DNA of 64,000 nucleotides from Streptomyces avermitilis MA-4680 = NBRC 14893. GTDB lineage: Bacteria; Actinomycetota; Actinomycetes; Streptomycetales; Streptomycetaceae. Positions 57,493 through 64,000 of this stretch are shown here, in pieces. The stretch is taken from positions 2,852,001-2,916,000 of the forward strand of contig NC_003155.5 in the NCBI RefSeq assembly GCF_000009765.2. Direction: 5' to 3'. The notes under the pieces are model-generated. The model had not been told where the DNA came from and ran no database searches. It was given only the letters and a program-made list of their open reading frames with translations. Within the stretch, counting starts at the first letter, position 1. Every line of letters begins with the position of its first letter. Both the position numbers and the translations under genes were made by a program.

Positions 57493-57521
57493 TCGACCTC
57501 GCTTCGAGGACCCTTCGAGTT
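57493..57521. promoter_or_regulatory. SARP operator candidate 3
   Basis: Heptads TCGACCT, TCGAGGA and TCGAGTT start at 57493, 57504 and 57515, exactly 11 bp apart, between the divergent ARO/CYC (start 57428) and cyclase (start 57637) genes. Confidence 0.7.
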
Positions 57522-57636
57522 CCCCGTCCGCGGTCGGCCCCGGCCGTTGACCGGGCGTCGATCCGGCGTCGAAGGCGCGGGCGCAAGCTGGGCGCACCCC
57601 CGAAACGCACCCCGCCTATTCGTAAGGAGACGCTAA

Positions 57637-58314
57637 ATGCCGAGCATCATCACTGTCGGCGCATTCGACAGTGGTAACGTCGCCGACGTCACCAAGATCC
57701 TTCAGGAGTTCGATGGCGAGGTCGCGTCCGAACTGCCCCAGCTGCGCCGCCGCCAGGTATTCAGCTACAGCGACCTTTATGTGCACATGCAGGACTGGGA
57801 CGTCGCCGACCCCGACGAGGCATACCGGATCATCAGCACCGACCCCCGGTGCACGCGGCTGAACGAACGCCTGTCGACCTATTTCGGCGATCACGCCGCG
57901 ACGGAGGACTGGGACGGCCCGGTCGACCGGCCGACGGCCGAGCGTTTCTACCTGTGGCCGGCCGAGCGACTGGACGACCTGGAGCAGACGTACAGCGCGG
58001 TGATCGTCAACACCCAGCGGCAGGAACACATCCCCGAGGCGGCACGGCTGTTCGCGGAGTCGGACGCGACCGACATCCCGCAGAAGATGGGCACGCTGCG
58101 CCGCCAGATCTATCTGTGGCGCGGCATCTACCTGCACATCCAGGACTTCGCCGTAGCCAACAGCATGGAGGCGATCAGCGAGGTGTGGACGGAAGGCGAT
58201 CCCCGCTTCCTCCAGCTCGTCGACGACCTCACGGAGATCATTCCGCCGTACGACCCGCAGGGCAATTCACTGGCCACCCGTTTCTACCACTGGGCTGCAG
58301 AGGTGCCGGCATGA
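57637..58314 (+). CDS. tandem TcmI-like polyketide cyclase
   Basis: 225 residues, about twice the normal TcmI length (~110). Two homologous halves share the core: LRRRQVFSYSDLYVHMQDW (~residues 36-54) and LRRQIYLWRGIYLHIQDF (~150-168), each followed by a DPR...L motif and an RFY..W end. It is a fused or duplicated cyclase that may form a covalent dimer-like unit, given that TcmI-family proteins act as dimers. ATG follows AAGGAG. It is coupled to the next P450 by an ATGA overlap. A second- or third-ring cyclase of the aromatic polyketide is inferred. Confidence 0.9.
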   Translation: MPSIITVGAFDSGNVADVTKILQEFDGEVASELPQLRRRQVFSYSDLYVHMQDWDVADPDEAYRIISTDPRCTRLNERLSTYFGDHAATEDWDGPVDRPTAERFYLWPAERLDDLEQTYSAVIVNTQRQEHIPEAARLFAESDATDIPQKMGTLRRQIYLWRGIYLHIQDFAVANSMEAISEVWTEGDPRFLQLVDDLTEIIPPYDPQGNSLATRFYHWAAEVPA

Positions 58315-59516
58315 CGAAACTCCCGACCCACCCCATTCGCCGGCAGCTCCCCGGCGTGCTGCCGGCCGAGTACGAGACACTGCGGGAACGAGGCATCGGC
58401 CAGGTCGAATTGCCCACGGGCAAACTCGTCTGGATGGTGGTGAGGCCGGAATACGCCCGCATCGTGCTCTCCGACCCGCGGTTCAGCTCGGACAAGACGG
58501 ACGACCGATTTCCGAAGCTGACACCCAATTCGCTGATGAAGCTGCGGTACTGCGCACCGTTCATGATCAACCTGGACGGTCCGGAACACCTGAAGAAGAA
58601 GAAGTCCATCATGGACGAGTTCTCCCCGGAAGGACTCGCCCGGCTGCTGCCGCGCCTGCGGGTCGCCGTCGAGGAGAAGATCGACGACATGCTGCGGCAG
58701 CCGACGAAGCCGGTCGACCTGGTGAAGGAGCTGGCGTTCCCCATCGCGTGGCAGCTGCAGGAGATGTTCCTCGGCATCCCCGCGGCCGAGCTGGAGACGA
58801 TGCGGGACAACGTCTGGAAGCTGCTGCTCGGCACCACCACCGAGGCCGAGGAGAGGGAAGCGGCCGACCGCCTGAACGGGCACGCGGAAGAGGTCCTGAA
58901 GGAGAAGGCCAAGCACCTCGGCGACGACATGATGAGTCGTCTGATCGTGCAGGAACGCGAGAAGCACGGCGAGGTCAACTGGTACGAACTCGCGCCTCTG
59001 ATGCTGTCGAACGCCCAGGGCATTCACAACTCGGTGTCCACGATGATCTCGCTGGGCGTGCTCACCCTGCTGAACCACCCGGAGCAGCGGCCGACGCTGC
59101 TCGCCCATCCGGACCGGATGACGACTGCGGTGGACGAGATGCTGCGGTACTTCTCGGTCAACGACGGAACCCCCATGCGGCTCGCCACCGAGGACATGCT
59201 CATCGGCGACACGCTGGTCAAGGCCGGTGACGGCGTGGCGGTGCCGACGCTGCCCGTCAACCGCGACCCGTCGGTGTGCCCGTATCCCCATCAGCTCGAC
59301 ATCATGCGGGAGGAGCCCGCCCGGCACCTGGCGTTCGGTCACGGACCGCACAAGTGTCCGGCGGACCGCCTGGTGCCGAGCCTGCTCGAGATCGTCTACA
59401 CGACGCTCTTCGAGCGGGTCCCGACGCTCGCGCTCGCCGTGCCCGAGGCGGAACTGACGTACAAGTACCACTCGATCCAGGCGTTCGGCCCGGCCGAGAT
59501 GCCGGTCACCTGGTAG
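58311..59516 (+). CDS. cytochrome P450 with atypical I-helix
   Basis: 401 residues. ExxR is present (DEMLRYF) and the heme motif is FGHGPHKCPADRL with the Cys ligand. The oxygen-binding I-helix motif normally A-G-x-[DE]-T-[TS] reads QGIHNSVST, with Asn for the acid and Ser for the Thr. That suggests altered oxygen activation or a non-monooxygenase reaction such as phenol coupling or rearrangement. It is the second gene of the cyclase operon. The cluster appears to end here. Confidence 0.9.
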   Translation: MTKLPTHPIRRQLPGVLPAEYETLRERGIGQVELPTGKLVWMVVRPEYARIVLSDPRFSSDKTDDRFPKLTPNSLMKLRYCAPFMINLDGPEHLKKKKSIMDEFSPEGLARLLPRLRVAVEEKIDDMLRQPTKPVDLVKELAFPIAWQLQEMFLGIPAAELETMRDNVWKLLLGTTTEAEEREAADRLNGHAEEVLKEKAKHLGDDMMSRLIVQEREKHGEVNWYELAPLMLSNAQGIHNSVSTMISLGVLTLLNHPEQRPTLLAHPDRMTTAVDEMLRYFSVNDGTPMRLATEDMLIGDTLVKAGDGVAVPTLPVNRDPSVCPYPHQLDIMREEPARHLAFGHGPHKCPADRLVPSLLEIVYTTLFERVPTLALAVPEAELTYKYHSIQAFGPAEMPVTW

Positions 59517-59602
59517 CCGCGCAGGCCGCCGCGCTCATCGGCGACGGGCGTGGCCGCCGCGGAGCGCGGCGGCCACGCGGGCCCAGGACCGACCGAGAGA
59601 AA

Positions 59603-59649
59603 TGACAACCTCGGGTTGACACCACCCGACTGACAACCTACGGTTGACA
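59603..59649. promoter_or_regulatory. two palindromes abutting the HTH-ClpN start
   Basis: CAACC-TCG-GGTTG (59606-59618) and CAACC-TAC-GGTTG (59634-59646), each within TGACAACC...GGTTGACA, repeat at 28-bp spacing. The second ends five bases before the ATG, leaving no room for a ribosome site, so the transcript is probably leaderless. Likely an operator. Confidence 0.6.
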
Positions 59650-59651
59650 CC

Positions 59652-60356
59652 ATGACGCAGATCACTCCGCCGGTCAAGCTCGACGAGCTCATCACGGCGA
59701 TCACCGAGAACCACACCACCGCCCTCGACCAGCTCAGCGGCGCCATCCTGCTGGCCGACCACATCGGCGAGGTCGCCGACCATCTCATCGGCCACTTCGT
59801 CGACCAGGCCCGTCACTCCGGCGCGTCCTGGACCGACATCGGCCGCTGCATGGGCGTCACCCGGCAGGCAGCCCAGAAGCGGTTCGTCGGCAAGCCCGAC
59901 GCCAAGCCGTCGAATGCCTTCGAGAAGTTCTCCCAGCCCGCCCGCAGCGCGATCATCGCCGGCATGAACGAGGCCAAGACGGCCGGCAACGCCGAGATCG
60001 TCCCGGCGCATGTCCTCCTCGGCCTGCTCGGCACCGAGGGCAGTGCGGTCGGCGCCCTGCGGGCGCAGGGCATCGACCTCGACCAGGCGCGAGACACGGC
60101 GGTGGCCACCCTGCCGCCGCGCAGTGACGCCGATCCGGTGCTGATCCCGTACGACGCCCACGCGAAGAAGGCGCTGGAACTGGCGTCTCGGGTGGCCTTC
60201 CGCCTCGGCCAGGACAGCGTCAGCACCGGCCACATGCTGCTGGGGCTTCTGGAAGAGGGGGACGGCGCCGGGGTGCTGGCCTCGCTGGGCCTCGACACGG
60301 CAGCGGCCGAGCGTTTCGTGGCGGAAGCCGCCGACGAATCGTCCGTCGCCTCGTAG
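59652..60356 (+). CDS. HTH plus Clp N-terminal domain protein
   Basis: 234 residues. Residues ~45-80 carry a helix-turn-helix, WTDIGRCMGVTRQAAQKRF. Residues ~90-234 are two Clp N-domain-like repeats, FSQPARSAIIAGMNEAK and ALELASRVAFRLGQD, with VPAHVLLGLL and VSTGHMLLGLL motifs. No AAA+ domain follows, so it is not a ClpC chaperone. The palindromes touching its start codon make autoregulation likely. Role unknown; it may link proteolysis to transcription. Confidence 0.85.
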   Translation: MTQITPPVKLDELITAITENHTTALDQLSGAILLADHIGEVADHLIGHFVDQARHSGASWTDIGRCMGVTRQAAQKRFVGKPDAKPSNAFEKFSQPARSAIIAGMNEAKTAGNAEIVPAHVLLGLLGTEGSAVGALRAQGIDLDQARDTAVATLPPRSDADPVLIPYDAHAKKALELASRVAFRLGQDSVSTGHMLLGLLEEGDGAGVLASLGLDTAAAERFVAEAADESSVAS

Positions 60357-60794
60357 CGAAACCGACCGCGTCCGTCCGCGGACGTCGGCTGACAGCGTCG
60401 GACTCCCGGAATGGGAACGGCACGGGAACCGAACGGTTACGGAACGGGAGCTCCGGGCGAGGTGGAACCTGTCAAGAGGTGACACCCCGCCCGGTTGTCC
60501 TCGCGCCCCGCTCCGACCCCCTACCGGACTCGGCCCGTCGCGCCCTGTGCGCTGTGAACCGCCTACCCGGGTGCGATGGCGGCCGGACCTCCCGCGGAGG
60601 ATCGGATCCCGTCCCCCTTTCCCGACCCCGTACATGCGGAGTGGTGTGATGACTTTCGACCGGACGCGGATCTTCGGCCTTCGGCGCCTACGGAGGGCAC
60701 GTCAACGCAAGACCGAGATGGGAAGCCTCGCACCGGCGGCCTCCCTGACCGCGCCGCGCCGGCCAGCCGGCGCGCGTGCGGGAGCGCCTGTCTG
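60357..60794. other. 438-bp intergenic region, no gene recognised
   Basis: Between the HTH-ClpN gene and the SDR (both rightward). A CGTCCGCGGACG palindrome occurs near 60370-60385. An open frame runs into the SDR from upstream but has no domain until its ATG at 60795. The SDR promoter should be here. Confidence 0.4.
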
Positions 60795-61535
60795 ATGGCG
60801 ACGCCGGGTACCGACGGCCGTGTCGCTCTCGTCACCGGCGCTTCGGGAGCGCTCGGCGCCGCCGTGGCACGGGTCCTCGACCACCGTGGCTACCGGCTGG
60901 CGTTGCACTACACCAACGGTGAGGACCAGGCCCGCAAGGTAGCGGCCAAGCTCAGCGGGCCGAGCACCCTCGTGCGGGCGGACGTCGCCGACTGGGCTGC
61001 CACCCGGGACATGGTCGACCGGGTACGCGCTGAGCTGGGAGGCATCAGCGTCCTCGTCAACACGGGTGCGATCCGCCGGGACGGTCTCATGGCCACCCAG
61101 TCCGTCGACGACTGGACCCGGACCGTCGCCGTCAATCTGATCGGCACCTTCCATACCTGCCGGGCGGCACTCCCGGACATGCTGCGGGGCCGCTGGGGAC
61201 GCATCATCAACGTCGTCTCGCCCGCCGGCCTCCTCGGCAGCCGGGGCCAGACGGCGTACTCGGCGTCCAAGGCCGGTGTGCTGGGGATGACCCGGAGCCT
61301 GGCCCTGGAGTGCGGGCGGTTCAATGTGACGGTCAACGCGCTGTCACCCGGCCTGATGGCCACCGCGCTCACCGAGGAGGTGCCGGCCGAGGTCCGCGCC
61401 ACGCTCGTGGCGCGGACCGCGTTCGGCCGCATGGGCACGCCCGACGAGGTGGCCCGTGGCATCGAACTGCTGCTGGACGCCGACTACATGACCGGTCAGG
61501 TGCTGTCCATCGACGGGGGCATGTCGATCTCGTGA
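60795..61535 (+). CDS. 3-oxoacyl-ACP-reductase-like SDR (FabG type)
   Basis: 246 residues. TGASGALGAAVARVL cofactor site, NTGA for the usual NNAG, catalytic Ser in NVVSPAGLLGS, and YSASKAG with Tyr and Lys; it ends VLSIDGGMS. FabG-like reductases of this type serve fatty-acid or polyketide systems. It lies 1.3 kb beyond the last obvious cluster gene, so it may be a trans ketoreductase or unrelated. No strong ribosome site precedes the ATG. Confidence 0.8.
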   Translation: MATPGTDGRVALVTGASGALGAAVARVLDHRGYRLALHYTNGEDQARKVAAKLSGPSTLVRADVADWAATRDMVDRVRAELGGISVLVNTGAIRRDGLMATQSVDDWTRTVAVNLIGTFHTCRAALPDMLRGRWGRIINVVSPAGLLGSRGQTAYSASKAGVLGMTRSLALECGRFNVTVNALSPGLMATALTEEVPAEVRATLVARTAFGRMGTPDEVARGIELLLDADYMTGQVLSIDGGMSIS

Positions 61536-61839
61536 CCGCCGTGCCGGACGGCCACCCCGCGCGCCCCGCTGGAGGAGTTCCCCGGAGCCTTCCGCGTGCG
61601 AAGTCCCGTCACCGGCACCGGACCTGACTGCGGAGGCACAAGCATCCCCTCCAGCCGGTACTGAAGCGAGGAAGGATCACGACACGACCAACCCTCGCCG
61701 CATCGTCATCGGAAGCTCGGTCCGAATGGCCACGCAGGGCCGCTCCGTGTGCACGCGGCCGGAAGATGATGCCCCATCAGGAGCTTGATCCGGCAATTCG
61801 GCATGGTGCGTACCGCACACCGTTCAGTCCTTCACCCAT
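61536..61839. other. 304-bp region, no intact gene
   Basis: Sequence between the SDR stop and the phosphopantetheinyl-transferase remnant. Short frames only; part may be the lost 5' end of the decayed gene. Confidence 0.4.
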
Positions 61840-62291
61840 CGGCTGGACATCACGCTGTCCCCTCAGGAAGAGGCGCTCATCGCCAGAGCCGTCCCGAAAC
61901 GGCGCAACGAGTTCACCACCGTCCGCGCCTGCGTCCACGCCGAGCCCAACTCCCCGCTTGCGGAAGGGGTACTGGAGGCCATAACCCGTCCCGAGGAACG
62001 CTCCGCCCTGGCCTCACTTGCCGCCCTGGCCGCCGCGGCGGCCAGGCCCGCATGGGACCCCGCCTCCTGTTCAGCGCCAAGGTGTCCGTACACAAGGCGT
62101 GGTACCCGGTGACCCGCCGCCGACTGGACTTCCAGGAGGCGTTCCTCGACCTCGCCCCAGACGGCACGTTCACCGCCCGCGCCCTCGTACCCGCCCCGCC
62201 CGAACTCGCCTGTGTACACGGACGTTGGGTCGCCGACAGCAGCCATGTGCTCAGCTGGACAGCAGCCACCGTGAACGCCTCGACCCACTGA
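61840..62291 (+). pseudogene. decayed Sfp-type 4'-phosphopantetheinyl transferase
   Basis: One frame reads LDITLSPQEEALIARAVPKR, then RNEFTTVRAC, the conserved N-terminal region of actinomycete PPTases. It jumps directly to AEPNSPLAEGVLEAIT, so about 60 residues including the THC and most of the GID-E motif are deleted. A +2 shift near 62059 then moves to RLLFSAKVSVHKAWYP and RRRLDFQEA, the C-terminal WxxKE-type region, where the family's catalytic Glu of KES is Val. Deletion, frameshift and active-site loss mark it as non-functional. Confidence 0.8.
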
Positions 62292-62479
62292 ACACGCCAC
62301 CCGTGTGACGCCCCACTGAGCGTCACGGGACGTCAGCACCGAGAGGCGCGCGGACGGGGTCGACCAAGGCTTGGCGACTGGTCCACACCCCTTCAAGATG
62401 CCCACCGTCACACGCGTGAGCGCTTCCCCCGGCGGCCAACAATTGCGCATGACGAACCGTCAGGAATCGCGCCGTTCGT

Positions 62480-62516
62480 GCGTCAAGCGTGCGTCATGTG
62501 CGTCGAACATGCGTCA
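62480..62516. repeat. helically phased TGCGTC repeats
   Basis: TGCGTC occurs at about 62480, 62490, 62500 and 62511, roughly every 10 bp, followed by two CGCACCTAA units at ~62524-62541. The region lies just past the stop of the leftward RNA methyltransferase gene and has no gene of its own. Confidence 0.55.
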
Positions 62517-62572
62517 AGATATCGCACCTAACGCACCTAACGCCCATCACGCACACTCAGAGAAACGGCAGG

Positions 62573-63901
62573 TCAGAGCCCCTTTGCAGCAGGCTCCAGA
62601 ATCGCCACACACTCCACATGATGCGTCATCGGAAACAGATCGAACGCCCGCAGCGTCCGCACCTTGTAGCCGCCGTCGCGGAAGTACCCGAGGTCCCGTG
62701 CCAGCGCCGCCGGGTCGCAGGCCACGTACGCGATCTTTCGCGCGCCCAGGGACACGAGCTGTTCGACCGTCTTCTTGCCCGCGCCCGCACGCGGCGGGTC
62801 GAGGACGATCAAATCGACCTCGGTGATGCCGGTGCGCGGGAGGACCGCCTCGACCTTGCCCTGTTCGATGCGCACGCGCTCGAAGGCGGCGAGGTTGTGC
62901 CGCGCGTCCTCGACCGCGCGCTTGCCGGACTCGATGCCGAGCACCGCGCCCTTGTCACCGAGCCGGTCCGCGAGCGCGCCCGCGAAGAGGCCGACACCGC
63001 AGTACAGGTCGAGCGCCATATCGCCCTTGCGCGGCAGCAGACCCTGCATGACGGCCTTGACCAGGGTGTCGGCGGCCATCGGGTGGACCTGCCAGAAGCC
63101 GCCACTGCCGACACGGTAGGTGCGGCCGTCGGCGCGCTCACGCACGAACGCCCGGCCGTGGACGCGGTGGATGCCGCCGTCCTTCTCCTCGACGCGCATG
63201 ACGGAGACGGGCTTGTCGAGCTCGACGAGGGGCAGACGGGCGCCGGGCCGGGGCTCCAGGATCACCATGCGGTCCTGCGATCCCGTCGCCGCGATCGCGT
63301 CGACCGACTCCATGCCGGACCAGTCACGCTCCTCGATGCCCAGCTCGCTGACGCCCGGTGCCGCGATCATGCAGTGCTCGATCGGCTCGACCTCGTGCGA
63401 GCGGTGGCGCCGCAGCCCGGCGTTGCCGTCGGCGTCCACCGCGTACTGCACGCGGGTCCGCCACGCGGGGACCTCGCCGGCCGGGAGCTTGTCGCCCTCG
63501 GCGGGCATCACCGTGCCGTCCCAGCCCGCTTCCTCGGGCGTGAGGCCCGCGAGCCGCTGCAACTGCTCGGCGATGACCTCGCCCTTCAGTCGGCGCTGGG
63601 CGCCCGGCTTGGCGTGCTGCCAGTCGCAGCCGCCGCAGCGGCCGGGGCCCGCGTACGGACAGGGGGCCTCGACACGGTCCTTCGAGGCGTCCAGGATCTC
63701 GACGGCGTCCGCACGCAGGTACCGCGCGCCCTCCTCGCCCTCGGTGACGCGCGCGAGGACCCGCTCGCCGGGCAGCGCGTGCCGTACGAAGAGGACCTGG
63801 CCCTCGGATGTACGGGCGATGCAGTGCCCGCCGTGGGCGACGGGGCCGATCTCGACCTCGTACTCCTCCCCCACCAGCGACTTCTTCGGTTCTGCCTGCA
63901 T
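62573..63901 (-). CDS. TRAM-domain class I RNA (uracil-C5) methyltransferase, RlmD/TrmA-like
   Basis: 442 residues. Residues ~5-70 are a TRAM domain. An iron-sulfur cluster motif follows in CPYAGPGRCGGCDWQH, as in RlmD. SAM motif I is LDLYCGVGLFAG, the (V/L)DPPR motif reads LDPPRAG, the catalytic Cys is in YVACDPAALARDLGYF, and the general-base Glu is in HHVECVAIL. The enzyme methylates C5 of uridine in rRNA or tRNA. ATG at 63901 was chosen as the first Met before the TRAM strand; the longer frame adds a non-family prefix. Housekeeping gene at the right flank. Confidence 0.92.
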   Translation of the reverse strand: MQAEPKKSLVGEEYEVEIGPVAHGGHCIARTSEGQVLFVRHALPGERVLARVTEGEEGARYLRADAVEILDASKDRVEAPCPYAGPGRCGGCDWQHAKPGAQRRLKGEVIAEQLQRLAGLTPEEAGWDGTVMPAEGDKLPAGEVPAWRTRVQYAVDADGNAGLRRHRSHEVEPIEHCMIAAPGVSELGIEERDWSGMESVDAIAATGSQDRMVILEPRPGARLPLVELDKPVSVMRVEEKDGGIHRVHGRAFVRERADGRTYRVGSGGFWQVHPMAADTLVKAVMQGLLPRKGDMALDLYCGVGLFAGALADRLGDKGAVLGIESGKRAVEDARHNLAAFERVRIEQGKVEAVLPRTGITEVDLIVLDPPRAGAGKKTVEQLVSLGARKIAYVACDPAALARDLGYFRDGGYKVRTLRAFDLFPMTHHVECVAILEPAAKGL

Positions 63902-64000
63902 GGTGGGGTGACTCCAGTAACGAGAGGGGGGAACGGCCGGACAACAGCCCACCAGTCTACGTGGACACCACCCGGCCGCTCACCACGAGCCCGTCAGCCC

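Noticed and set aside
61766..61984. 72-codon plus-strand frame
   Set aside because: Out of frame with the phosphopantetheinyl transferase remnant and has no recognisable content.

Overview
The window looks like a piece of a Streptomyces chromosome. GC is very high with GC-rich third codon positions, genes are often coupled by ATGA overlaps, a gas-vesicle operon is laid out in the Streptomyces order (gvpOAFGYZJLSK), and a SARP regulator carries a rare TTA codon. No rRNA, tRNA, insertion sequence or CRISPR array was seen.

Layout. 0-9.4 kb: a caspase-like protease running off the left edge and its coupled alpha/beta hydrolase, a decayed molybdate locus (HTH-Mop regulator, ModC scrap, tandem Mop protein), a DedA protein, a coupled GT-C glycosyltransferase and flippase-like protein, an SDR and a lipoprotein. 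9.4-15.2 kb: a complete ten-gene gas-vesicle operon on the minus strand, in which GvpY has an extreme acidic plus histone-H1-like tail. 15.5-21.5 kb: a small membrane protein, an SDR, and a coupled operon of SIS protein, double GNAT, sugar-binding lipoprotein and two permeases. 21.7-25.5 kb: a heterodimeric ABC exporter.

25.8-59.5 kb is the main feature: a biosynthetic cluster joining a modular type I polyketide synthase to a type II (aromatic) one. The 4503-residue PKS has a KSQ loading module (malonyl AT, so an acetyl starter) and two methylmalonyl extension modules (KS-AT-DH-KR-ACP). The second KR has lost its catalytic residues, there is no thioesterase, and a coupled FabV-type enoyl reductase follows. 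The type II part has KS-alpha, a chain-length factor lacking the usual Gln, one ACP, a KASIII-like protein with a rearranged active site, a didomain aromatase/cyclase, a tandem TcmI-like cyclase, an FAD hydroxylase, two P450s and two methyltransferases. I infer that the type I PKS makes a short branched starter, the KASIII-like protein hands it to the type II ACP, and the minimal PKS extends it to an aromatic core with a branched side chain. No deoxysugar or glycosyltransferase genes accompany the cluster, so an unglycosylated product is likely. The product is not identified.

Control appears to run through a SARP, an orphan response regulator and a TetR beside a DrrAB-like efflux pair. Three intergenic regions each hold three TCG(A/T) repeats exactly 11 bp apart, the SARP-operator pattern, in front of the ACP/KASIII genes, the P450-KS-CLF operon and the cyclase genes. 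Two TTA codons suggest bldA dependence. Hairpins at gene ends split the cluster into transcription units.

59.6-64 kb: an HTH-ClpN protein with palindromes abutting its start, a FabG-like reductase, a decayed Sfp-type phosphopantetheinyl transferase and a 23S rRNA/tRNA uridine-methyltransferase-like gene.
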